DNA of 6,539 nucleotides, taken from the NCBI GenBank assembly GCA_020441735.1, contig JAGRLQ010000022.1, forward strand, positions 1 to 6,539, in the 5' to 3' direction. This document shows positions 1 through 6,278 of this stretch, in pieces. Below the pieces are notes generated by a model. It searched no databases. It was not told the origin of the DNA and saw nothing but the letters and a program-made list of their open reading frames with translations. This DNA comes from Nitratireductor sp. Lineage in GTDB: Bacteria > Pseudomonadota > Alphaproteobacteria > Rhizobiales > Rhizobiaceae. Each line of letters opens with the position of its first letter. The first letter of the stretch is position 1. A program made the translations under genes and the position numbers.

Positions 1-507
1 GGCCTGCCGGTCAAGCTGCATGCCGAGCAGTTGTCCAATCTCGGTGGTGCGAAGCTTGCTGCCCGCTACGGCGCGTTTTCCGCCGATCACCTCGAATATG
101 CCGATGAGAGCGATGCCGCGGCGATGGCGGAAGCGGGTATGGTGGCCGTCATGCTACCGGGCGCGTTCTACACGCTGCGGGAGACACAGTTGCCGCCGAT
201 CGCGGCCTTCCGTGATAATGGCGTTCCCATGGCGATAGCAACCGACTGTAATCCGGGTTCCTCGCCACTTTCCTCCCTGTTGCTGACGATGAACATGGCC
301 TGCACCCTGTTCCGCATGACGCCGGAAGAGGCGCTGGCAGGCGCAACGAAACATGCAGCCAAGGCACTGGGCATCGACGATGCCGGGGTGATCGCGCCTG
401 GCATGCAGGCCGATCTTGCAGTCTGGGATGTGCGGCATCCGGCGGAGCTTTCCTACCGCATCGGGTTCAATCCGTTGTGGAAGCGGGTCTTTGGAGGTCA
501 GCTATGA
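1..507 (+). CDS. hutI: Imidazolonepropionase HutI, C-terminal part (5' end outside window)
   Basis: HutI is a cytosolic metal-dependent amidohydrolase that hydrolyses 4-imidazolone-5-propionate to N-formimino-L-glutamate, the third step of histidine degradation. Reading frame 1 is open from the first base to the TGA at 505-507, giving the last 168 residues of a protein normally about 400-420 long. Counting from the window start, visible family motifs are KLHAEQ (residues 5-10, with a metal-ligand His and a catalytic Glu), SADHLEY (27-33, with a conserved Asp-His) and ATDCNPG (80-86, with the metal-binding Asp). The N-terminal His-x-His metal site is outside the window. The tail has the amidohydrolase closing segment (GMQADLAVWD, about 134-143). 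The stop overlaps the hutH start as ATGA. No frameshift or damage is visible. The internal ATG at 31 is not a real start because the conserved KLHAEQ motif lies before it. Identification is firm from motifs and operon context. Confidence 0.96.
   Translation, partial: GLPVKLHAEQLSNLGGAKLAARYGAFSADHLEYADESDAAAMAEAGMVAVMLPGAFYTLRETQLPPIAAFRDNGVPMAIATDCNPGSSPLSSLLLTMNMACTLFRMTPEEALAGATKHAAKALGIDDAGVIAPGMQADLAVWDVRHPAELSYRIGFNPLWKRVFGGQL
493..497 (+). promoter_or_regulatory. Ribosome binding site deciding the hutH start
   Basis: GGAGG lies inside the end of hutI, 6 nt before the ATG at 504. It favours this ATG over the in-frame TTG at 477, which has no such site and would add nine residues lacking homology to the family start. 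Its position suggests HutH translation is coupled to, or re-initiated after, termination of hutI. Confidence 0.8.
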
Positions 508-2045
508 CGGTGGTTCTCGTTCCCGGCGAAGCACGCCTTGCGCAGTTGGAGACGATTTGGCGTGAAGGCGAGGCCGTTGAGCTTGATGACAAGGCCAAAC
601 CGGCCATCGAAGCCGCAGCGGCGCTGGTGCGCGAAGCGGCCAATGGCGATGAAGCCATCTATGGCGTCAATACCGGTTTCGGCAAGTTGGCGAGCGTCCG
701 CATCAAGCCGGAAGATACCGAACAGTTGCAGCGCAATCTGGTGCTCTCTCATTGCTGTGGGGTCGGCGAGCCGCTCGATATCGACACGACGCGGCTGATG
801 CTGGCGCTGAAACTGCTTTCCATCGGGCGCGGTGCGTCGGGTATCCGCTGGGAGACGGTGCAGTTGCTGGAAGGACTGCTGGCGAAAGGCGTTACACCGG
901 TCGTTCCTTCCCAAGGTTCGGTAGGCGCATCGGGCGATCTTGCGCCGCTTGCCCATATGGCGGCGACGCTGGTCGGAGAGGGCGAAGCCTGGTTCGATGG
1001 AGAGCGGTTGCCTTCGGCCATGGCGATGGAAAAAGCAGGTCTTGCGGCGGTGACGCTTGGTCCCAAGGAAGGGCTTGGGCTGATCAACGGTACGCAGTTT
1101 TCAACTGCCTGCGCGCTGGCCGGTTATTTCAACGCCATGCGCAATGCGGAAGCGACTATTGTTTCCTCCTGCCTCTCGACCGATGCGATCATGGGTTCGA
1201 CGGCGCCGTTGCGCGAGAGCATTCACAGCCTGCGCGGGCACAAGGGCCAGATCGATGTCGGTCATGCCATGCGGGCGATCATGGAAGGATCGGAAATTCG
1301 TGAAAGCCATCGCGAGGGCGACACAAGGGTGCAGGACCCCTATTGCATCCGCTGTCAGCCACAGGTAACGGGCGCGGCACTCGATCTGCTGCGCTTTGCC
1401 GGGCAGACGCTGGAAACCGAAGCCAATGCGGTTTCCGACAATCCGCTGGTTCTGGTGGAGGAAAGGCAAATTGTCTCCGGCGGCAATTTTCACGCCGAGC
1501 CGGTAGCCTTTGCCGCCGACCAGATCGCCCTTGCCATCGCGGAGATCGGCGCCATCGCCCAGCGCCGGGTGGCGCTGATGGTCGATCCGACACTGTCCCA
1601 TGATCTGCCGCCGTTCCTGACACCGGAGCCGGGGCTCAATTCAGGCTTCATGATCGCCGAAGTGACGACGGCGGCGCTGATGAGCGAGAACAAGCATCTC
1701 GCCAATCCCTGCTCGACGGATTCGACGCCCACCTCCGCCAATCAGGAAGATCATGTGTCGATGGCGGCCCATGGGGCGCGACGGCTTGAGCGGATGAACA
1801 GCAACCTCAATGTCATTATCGGTGTTGAAGTCATGTGTGCGGCGCAGGGCATCGAGTTTCGCGCGCCGCTTGCAACCAGCCCCGTTCTGCAGCAGGTGAT
1901 GAATACCCTGCGCAAAAGCGTGCCTGCCGTCGGGGCTGATCGGTTCATGGCGGATGATATCCGGCTTGCCGCTGGTCTTGTGGCAGACGGCACGCTTGGC
2001 GCCGTAGGCAAGGTGCCGCAATTGCTTGCCGGAGAGGCAGCATGA
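504..2045 (+). CDS. hutH: Histidine ammonia-lyase HutH
   Basis: HutH catalyses non-oxidative deamination of L-histidine to trans-urocanate and ammonia, the committed first step of the hut pathway, in the cytosol as a homotetramer. The 513-residue product has the normal family length (about 505-515). The MIO electrophile is made autocatalytically from Ala142-Ser143-Gly144, within GSVGASGDLAPLAHM. Other catalytic positions known from the Pseudomonas enzyme are present: Tyr53 in YGVNTGFG, His83 in LSHCCG, Asn195 in LINGT, Tyr280 and Arg283 in DPYCIRCQPQ, Phe329 in GGNFHAEP, and the Glu of TSANQEDH (about 415). The start is ATG 504, chosen for the upstream GGAGG and the ATGA overlap with hutI. 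The stop (2043-2045) overlaps hutG in the same way. The complete set of active-site residues separates it from phenylalanine and tyrosine ammonia-lyases, as does the hut context. It looks intact and active. Confidence 0.98.
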   Translation: MTVVLVPGEARLAQLETIWREGEAVELDDKAKPAIEAAAALVREAANGDEAIYGVNTGFGKLASVRIKPEDTEQLQRNLVLSHCCGVGEPLDIDTTRLMLALKLLSIGRGASGIRWETVQLLEGLLAKGVTPVVPSQGSVGASGDLAPLAHMAATLVGEGEAWFDGERLPSAMAMEKAGLAAVTLGPKEGLGLINGTQFSTACALAGYFNAMRNAEATIVSSCLSTDAIMGSTAPLRESIHSLRGHKGQIDVGHAMRAIMEGSEIRESHREGDTRVQDPYCIRCQPQVTGAALDLLRFAGQTLETEANAVSDNPLVLVEERQIVSGGNFHAEPVAFAADQIALAIAEIGAIAQRRVALMVDPTLSHDLPPFLTPEPGLNSGFMIAEVTTAALMSENKHLANPCSTDSTPTSANQEDHVSMAAHGARRLERMNSNLNVIIGVEVMCAAQGIEFRAPLATSPVLQQVMNTLRKSVPAVGADRFMADDIRLAAGLVADGTLGAVGKVPQLLAGEAA

Positions 2046-2854
2046 AGCCGGTGGATGTCATTCAAGGAAGTGGTCCGGTGGTGCTCGGCATGCCGCATAC
2101 AGGTACTTACGTGCCGGAGGATGTTTTCGAACAGCTGACACCACTTGGCCAAACACTTGGTGACGCGGACTGGCATATCGACCGGCTTTATGAAGGCCTG
2201 CTGGAAGACGTCACCGTGGTGCGGGCCAACTTTCATCGTTATGTGATCGATGCCAATCGCGATCCTTCGGGGGCGAGCCTTTATCCCGGTCAGAACACGA
2301 CCGGGCTCGTGCCGATGACGGATTTCGACGGCAAGCCGCTGTGGGAAACGGAGCCCGATGACGCGGAAATCGAAGCGCGGCGCAAGGCCTGGCATGAGCC
2401 CTATCATGCCGCACTGGCAACAGAGCTGGAACGCGTTAGGGAGCTTAACGGCCTGGCGATCCTCTATGATTGCCATTCCATCCGGTCGCATATTCCCTTC
2501 CTGTTCGAAGGTGTGCTGCCGGATTTCAATATCGGTACGAATGAAGGCACCACCTGCGCGCCGGAAATCGAACAAGCGGTGGCGGAAGCCTGTCGGGCCG
2601 CAGAAGGCTATTCAACGGTCGTCAATGGCCGTTTCAAGGGTGGGTGGACGACGCGCCATTATGGCCAGCCGGAAACCAGCATCCATGCCATTCAGATGGA
2701 ACTTGCCCAGAAAACCCATCTGAGCACCGAATCCCTTCCTTTCGATTACGACACGGGAAAAGCCGCAGAATTGCGGCTACATTTGAAAGTCATTCTTGAG
2801 CGGCTGGAACAACTCGCGCCGCAGCTGACCCAATTCACCGGAGCCAAGTCATGA
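2042..2854 (+). CDS. hutG: N-formylglutamate deformylase HutG
   Basis: This enzyme (N-formylglutamate amidohydrolase, FGase family) hydrolyses N-formyl-L-glutamate to glutamate and formate, the last step of the five-step histidine pathway; it is a cytosolic metallohydrolase. The 270-residue product matches the usual length of about 265-290. Conserved blocks in order are MPHTG (17-21), DADWHIDRLY (41-50), DANRDPSG (70-77), YDCHS (142-146), GRFKGGWTTRHYG (196-208) and IQMEL (217-221). No arginase-type metal motifs are seen, so it is not the formiminoglutamase that is also called HutG in Bacillus and enteric bacteria. The gene therefore implies a HutF deiminase elsewhere. The ATG at 2042 overlaps the hutH stop as ATGA; GGAGAGG at 2031-2037 serves as ribosome binding site. 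The stop overlaps the hutU start in the same way. Family and context agree; the exact metal ligands were not assigned. Confidence 0.95.
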   Translation: MKPVDVIQGSGPVVLGMPHTGTYVPEDVFEQLTPLGQTLGDADWHIDRLYEGLLEDVTVVRANFHRYVIDANRDPSGASLYPGQNTTGLVPMTDFDGKPLWETEPDDAEIEARRKAWHEPYHAALATELERVRELNGLAILYDCHSIRSHIPFLFEGVLPDFNIGTNEGTTCAPEIEQAVAEACRAAEGYSTVVNGRFKGGWTTRHYGQPETSIHAIQMELAQKTHLSTESLPFDYDTGKAAELRLHLKVILERLEQLAPQLTQFTGAKS

Positions 2855-4545
2855 GCAACCCCAGCAGCAATCCGAGACATAACACCCGCGATATTTATCC
2901 GCCGACGGGAACGGAGATCACCGCCAAGAGCTGGCTTACCGAAGCGCCGATGCGCATGCTGATGAATAATCTGCATCCCGACGTGGCGGAAAATCCGCAT
3001 GAGCTCGTGGTCTATGGCGGAATCGGGCGCGCCGCGCGCACCTGGAACGATTTCGACCGGATCGTTTCCAGTCTCAAATCGCTTGAGGAAGACGAGACGC
3101 TGGTGGTGCAGTCGGGCAAGCCGATTGCGGTGGTACGCACCCATGCCGATGCACCGCGGGTGCTGATCGCCAATTCCAACCTCGTGCCGCACTGGGCGAC
3201 CTGGGAGCATTTCAACGAACTCGACCGCAAGGGCCTTGCCATGTACGGCCAGATGACGGCGGGATCGTGGATCTACATTGGCACGCAGGGCATTGTGCAG
3301 GGTACCTATGAGACCTTCGCCGAGGCAGGACGCCAGCACTATGACGGCGATCTTTCGGGAAAGTGGATTCTGACCGGCGGGCTTGGCGGCATGGGCGGGG
3401 CGCAGCCGCTGGCTGCCGTTTTTGCCGGTGCCTGCTGTCTGGCGGTCGAATGCGACGAGACCCGCATCGATTTCCGCCTGCGCACGAAATACCTCGACGA
3501 GAAGGCCAGGACGCTCGACGAGGCGCTCGCCATGATCGAGAAGTGGACCAAGGCAGGCGAGGCAAAATCCGTTGGCCTGCTCGGCAATGCGGCGGAAATC
3601 TTCCCCGAACTGGTCGAGCGCATGAAGGCGGGCGGCATCTGCCCGGACATCGTTACCGACCAGACCAGCGCGCACGATCCGTTGCACGGCTACCTGCCGG
3701 AAGGCTGGAGTGTTGCTGAATGGCGCGAAAAGCAGGAAAGCGACCCAAAGGCCGTCGAAAAGGCTGCGCGCGCCAGCATGAAGAAGCATGTCGCCGCGAT
3801 GGTTGATTTCTGGAATGCCGGTGTACCGACGCTCGACTATGGCAACAACATCCGCCAGGTGGCGCTGGAAGAGGGGCTTGAAAACGCCTTTGCCTTTCCG
3901 GGTTTTGTGCCGGCCTATATCCGTCCGCTGTTCTGTCGCGGCATCGGGCCGTTCCGCTGGTGCGCGCTGTCGGGCGATCCGGAGGATATCTACAAGACCG
4001 ACCGGAAGATGAAGGAGCTGTTTCCCGATAACACCCATCTTCACAACTGGCTCGACATGGCGCGCGAACGCATCGCCTTTCAAGGGCTGCCTGCCCGCAT
4101 CTGCTGGATCGGGCTGGGCGACCGCCACCGGGCTGGGCTTGCCTTCAACGAGATGGTGGCTTCCGGCGAACTGAAAGCGCCGGTCGTCATAGGCCGTGAT
4201 CATCTGGATTCCGGTTCCGTTGCCTCACCCAACCGCGAGACGGAATCGATGAAGGATGGTTCGGACGCCGTCAGCGACTGGCCGCTGCTCAATGCACTGG
4301 TCAATACGGCATCGGGTGCCACCTGGGTTTCGCTGCATCACGGTGGTGGTGTCGGCATGGGCTTTTCACAACATTCAGGCGTTGTCATCGTTGCTGACGG
4401 AACCGAGGCAGCAGCAAAACGGCTCGAACGTGTGCTCTGGAACGATCCAGCTTCCGGCGTCTGGCGGCATGCCGATGCAGGCTATGAAATCGCGCTTGAT
4501 TGCGCGCGGGAACACGGGCTCAATCTGCCCGGTATTCTCGGCTGA
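2851..4545 (+). CDS. hutU: Urocanate hydratase (urocanase) HutU
   Basis: HutU adds water to trans-urocanate to give 4-imidazolone-5-propionate, using tightly bound NAD+ as an electrophilic cofactor rather than as a redox carrier; it is a cytosolic homodimer. The 564-residue product has family length (about 555-565). Diagnostic segments are YGGIGRAARTWNDF (55-68), the glycine-rich NAD-binding GGLGGMGGAQP (176-186), TDQTSAHDPLHGY (269-281), FCRGIGPFRWCALSGDP (361-377), and the urocanase signature FQGLPARICWIGLGDR (410-425). Cys418 in that signature corresponds to the catalytically important Cys410 of the Pseudomonas putida enzyme. SGSVASPNRETESM (454-467) and LHHGGGVGMGFSQH (495-508) are also present. 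The ATG at 2851 overlaps the hutG stop, with GGAG at 2840-2843 seven nt upstream. It is the last hut gene in the window. The stop codon lies inside a short tandem repeat, but the C-terminal end (LNLPGILG) looks normal. Confidence 0.98.
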   Translation: MSNPSSNPRHNTRDIYPPTGTEITAKSWLTEAPMRMLMNNLHPDVAENPHELVVYGGIGRAARTWNDFDRIVSSLKSLEEDETLVVQSGKPIAVVRTHADAPRVLIANSNLVPHWATWEHFNELDRKGLAMYGQMTAGSWIYIGTQGIVQGTYETFAEAGRQHYDGDLSGKWILTGGLGGMGGAQPLAAVFAGACCLAVECDETRIDFRLRTKYLDEKARTLDEALAMIEKWTKAGEAKSVGLLGNAAEIFPELVERMKAGGICPDIVTDQTSAHDPLHGYLPEGWSVAEWREKQESDPKAVEKAARASMKKHVAAMVDFWNAGVPTLDYGNNIRQVALEEGLENAFAFPGFVPAYIRPLFCRGIGPFRWCALSGDPEDIYKTDRKMKELFPDNTHLHNWLDMARERIAFQGLPARICWIGLGDRHRAGLAFNEMVASGELKAPVVIGRDHLDSGSVASPNRETESMKDGSDAVSDWPLLNALVNTASGATWVSLHHGGGVGMGFSQHSGVVIVADGTEAAAKRLERVLWNDPASGVWRHADAGYEIALDCAREHGLNLPGILG

Positions 4546-4565
4546 AGGGGCCCGGCTGAAGGGGC
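4539..4565 (+). repeat. Tandem 13-bp direct repeat across the hutU stop codon
   Basis: CGGCTGAAGGGGC occurs at 4539-4551 and again at 4553-4565, a period of 14 bp with one base between the copies. The first copy holds the hutU TGA (4543-4545). The second carries the same TGA in a different frame, because 14 is not a multiple of three. It looks like a small duplication by replication slippage. Its G/C runs do not form a convincing terminator with a T-tract. Any function is unknown. Confidence 0.75.
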
Positions 4566-4621
4566 ATTGAACCAATCCGGTTTTGGGCAGATCCAACTCT
4601 TTTCAGAAAAGGAGAACTGAC
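4546..4621 (+). other. hutU-TRAP intergenic gap without clear promoter or terminator
   Basis: These 76 bp separate hutU from the TRAP receptor gene. They hold the second copy of the tandem repeat, an AT-richer stretch and the receptor's ribosome binding site. I find no hairpin followed by a T-tract, so read-through from the hut operon is possible. TTGAAC at 4567-4572 resembles a -35 box, but no good -10 hexamer sits 16-18 nt downstream. No TGTATATACA-like HutC operator is seen. Whether transcription restarts here cannot be decided from sequence. Confidence 0.5.
4611..4614 (+). promoter_or_regulatory. Ribosome binding site deciding the TRAP receptor start
   Basis: GGAG, within AAAAGGAGA, lies 7 nt before the ATG at 4622. 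It supports this ATG over an in-frame upstream TTG at 4583, which would put 13 extra residues before a clean Tat signal peptide. The GGAG may pair with CTC at 4597-4599 in a small hairpin closed by TTTT-CAG-AAAA (4600-4610), with one bulged G. That helix is weak and AT-rich. Confidence 0.75.
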
Positions 4622-5716
4622 ATGAAGAGAAGACAATTCCTTTCCGGCGGGATCGCCGGTGCAGCGGCGGTTTCCACAGCCGCTCTGGCTACCCCGGCAA
4701 TCGCACAGGATATCCGGCAATGGAAAATGGTCACCGCGTGGCCGAAGAACCTGCCCGGACCGGGCGTCGCTGCCCAGATGCTGGCCGACCGCATTACCGC
4801 GCTTTCGGGCGGGCGTATCGAGGTGAAGCTGTTTGCTGCCGGTGAGCTGGTGCCGGGGCGGGGCGTTTTCGATGCCGTTTCCGAAGGCACGGCAGAACTC
4901 TACCACGCGGTTCCCGCCTATTGGGGTTCGAAATCGAAAGGCATTCTGCTGTTCGGATCGCAACCTTTCGGTCTGCGCGCCGACGAGCAGTTCGGCTGGC
5001 TGCAGCATGGCGGCGGCCAGGCGCTCTATGACGAGATGTATGGCCGTTTCGGCATCAAGCCGTTTCTGTGCGGCAACTCCGGCCCGCAGATGGCCGGTTG
5101 GTTCCGTACTGAGATCAACTCGGCAGAAGACCTCAAGGGCCTGAAATTCCGCACCACGGGCCTGGCTTCCGAAATGGCAAGCAAGCTCGGCATGGCGGCC
5201 CAGGCAATGGGCGGCAAGGACATGTTCCAGGCACTGCAGACCGGCGCGCTTGATGCAGGCGAGTTCATCGGCCCGTGGACGGATTCCGCCCTTGGCTTCT
5301 ATCAGGTTGCCAAGAACTACTACTGGCCGGGCGTCGGCGAACCTTCCTCGGCAGAAGAGTGTGGCGTCAACGGTAAAGTCTTCGGCGACCTGCCGGACGA
5401 CCTCAAACAGGCCGTCTCGCTTGCCTGCGAAAGCCTCTACAATCCTGTCTGGACGGAATACACCACCAAGCATGCCCAGTCGCTCAAGGCACTCGTTGCC
5501 GATCACGGCGTGCAGGTGAAGAAACTGCCGGACGATGTGATTGCCGCCATGGGCAAGGCTGCAGCCGAGGTCATTGACGAGTTGCGTCAGGATGATGACG
5601 AGCTGGTCAAGAAGATCACGGAGAGCTTCGTTGCCTATCGCGATCTCGTTGGTGGCTACATGACCTATGCCGATAACGGGCAGATGAATGCCCGCGCAAC
5701 CGTTATGGGTTATTGA
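4622..5716 (+). CDS. TRAP transporter periplasmic substrate-binding protein (DctP/TakP-like)
   Basis: This is the extracytoplasmic receptor of a tripartite ATP-independent periplasmic (TRAP) transporter, which captures an organic acid and delivers it to the membrane subunits. The 364-residue precursor starts with a Tat-type signal peptide: KRRQFLSGG (2-10), a hydrophobic Ala-rich stretch (11-24) and a likely cut after AIA at residue 28. The mature protein shows TakP / mannitol-chloroaromatic receptor features: WPKNLPGPG (40-48), FAAGELVPG (71-79), FDAVSEGTAELYHA (83-96), FGLRADEQFGWLQHGGGQALYDE (starting at 116), QMAGWFRTEINS (156-167), LKGLKFRTTGLAS (171-183) with the family's carboxylate-binding Arg (177), and FQALQTGALDAGEFIGPW (202-219). 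The family mostly binds monocarboxylates and 2-keto acids, but ligands cannot be read from sequence. It sits 76 bp behind hutU and ahead of the two membrane subunits. Three Cys (150, 247, 269) occur in the mature part. The family is sure; the substrate is unknown. Confidence 0.93.
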   Translation: MKRRQFLSGGIAGAAAVSTAALATPAIAQDIRQWKMVTAWPKNLPGPGVAAQMLADRITALSGGRIEVKLFAAGELVPGRGVFDAVSEGTAELYHAVPAYWGSKSKGILLFGSQPFGLRADEQFGWLQHGGGQALYDEMYGRFGIKPFLCGNSGPQMAGWFRTEINSAEDLKGLKFRTTGLASEMASKLGMAAQAMGGKDMFQALQTGALDAGEFIGPWTDSALGFYQVAKNYYWPGVGEPSSAEECGVNGKVFGDLPDDLKQAVSLACESLYNPVWTEYTTKHAQSLKALVADHGVQVKKLPDDVIAAMGKAAAEVIDELRQDDDELVKKITESFVAYRDLVGGYMTYADNGQMNARATVMGY

Positions 5717-5722
5717 TCAAAT

Positions 5723-5752
5723 TGCCGGTGCGTGGAAAGCTGCGCACCGGCA
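5723..5752 (+). promoter_or_regulatory. Hairpin between the TRAP receptor and small permease genes
   Basis: A perfect 10-bp inverted repeat, TGCCGGTGCG (5723-5732) and CGCACCGGCA (5743-5752), encloses TGGAAAGCTG. In RNA the stem can extend by two G-U pairs and a G-C pair to a four-base AAAG loop. It is followed by CAATTCCC, not a real T-tract, so it is not a strong intrinsic terminator. By analogy with other binding-protein operons it may protect the upstream receptor mRNA from 3' decay or partly stop transcription, so that the receptor is made in excess over the membrane subunits. That role is inferred. Confidence 0.6.
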
Positions 5753-5780
5753 CAATTCCCGAAGTCTTTCCGGAGCATGA

Positions 5781-6278
5781 ATGGGCAAGCTGGCCGATAT
5801 TCTCGACGGCATCAGCAGGGTAACAGCCAGCCTTGTGCGGTGGTTTGCGCTTGCCATGGTGCTCGTCCAGTTCGCGATTGTCGTCGGGCGCTACGTTTTC
5901 GGCGTCAACTCGATCGCCGTACAGGAAAGCGTGCTCTACATGCATTCAGCCCTGTTCATGCTGGGCGCTGCCTATACGCTACTCGTCGACAAGCATGTGC
6001 GAGTCGATGTCTTCTACGCCAAGTGGGAGGAGGAAGGTCAGCGGCGGCTGAACATCTTCGGCCACCTGCTACTGCTCATGCCCTCCATGCTGGTGCTGCT
6101 GTACTGGTCATGGCCGTCGGTTGCCAGTTCCTGGCGCATTCTTGAGGGGCCGATTTCCGTCGGCGGGATCAAGGCCGTCTTTCTGCTGAAATCGCTCATT
6201 CCTGCATTCTGCATCCTTCTCATGCTGCAATCGCTTTCGCTGCTGATCCGCCTGGCGCTTGTGCGAGGCAGCAAATGA
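5781..6278 (+). CDS. TRAP transporter small membrane subunit (DctQ type)
   Basis: This is the small integral membrane subunit of the TRAP transporter, which pairs with the large subunit in the inner membrane to move substrate with a cation gradient. The 165-residue protein has four predicted membrane segments by eye (about 21-39, 51-69, 91-109 and 133-158). It has the family pattern GRYVFGVNSIAVQES (36-50) followed by MLGAAYTLLVDKHVRVDVFY (60-79), where the acidic and basic residues after the second helix are typical of DctQ. It resembles the small subunit of the mannitol/chloroaromatic-type TRAP systems, which matches the receptor. The ATG at 5781 is preceded by CGGAG (5771-5775) five nt upstream; another ATG at 5777 is out of frame. 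Its stop overlaps the start of the large subunit as ATGA, suggesting coupled translation of the two membrane partners. Dct-type symbols are withheld because the substrate is unknown. Confidence 0.93.
   Translation: MGKLADILDGISRVTASLVRWFALAMVLVQFAIVVGRYVFGVNSIAVQESVLYMHSALFMLGAAYTLLVDKHVRVDVFYAKWEEEGQRRLNIFGHLLLLMPSMLVLLYWSWPSVASSWRILEGPISVGGIKAVFLLKSLIPAFCILLMLQSLSLLIRLALVRGSK

Noticed and set aside
477..503. Earlier TTG start for hutH giving nine extra residues
   Set aside because: The strong GGAGG six nt before ATG 504, the ATGA overlap and the usual HutH length and N-terminus all favour 504.
1751..2575. A 274-codon minus-strand open frame across the hutH-hutG junction
   Set aside because: Both sense genes here are intact and conserved. 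The antisense product is rich in Arg and His and lacks any domain, as expected for a shadow.
2746..4203. A 485-codon open frame on the minus strand opposite hutU
   Set aside because: It runs antisense to a fully conserved urocanase, has no recognisable domain, and is the kind of long shadow frame that GC-rich coding DNA produces.
4571..4586. Possible terminator hairpin after hutU (CCAA...TTGG or AACC...GGTT)
   Set aside because: Stems are only about four base pairs and no T-tract follows, so this is not a credible terminator.
4567..4595. Possible sigma-70 promoter before the TRAP receptor (TTGAAC as -35)
   Set aside because: The hexamers at the right spacing (GATCCA or ATCCAA) do not resemble a -10 box, so no promoter is annotated.
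4520..5506. A 328-codon open frame on the minus strand opposite the TRAP receptor
   Set aside because: It is antisense to a convincing receptor gene with signal peptide and ribosome binding site; its translation shows no family motif.
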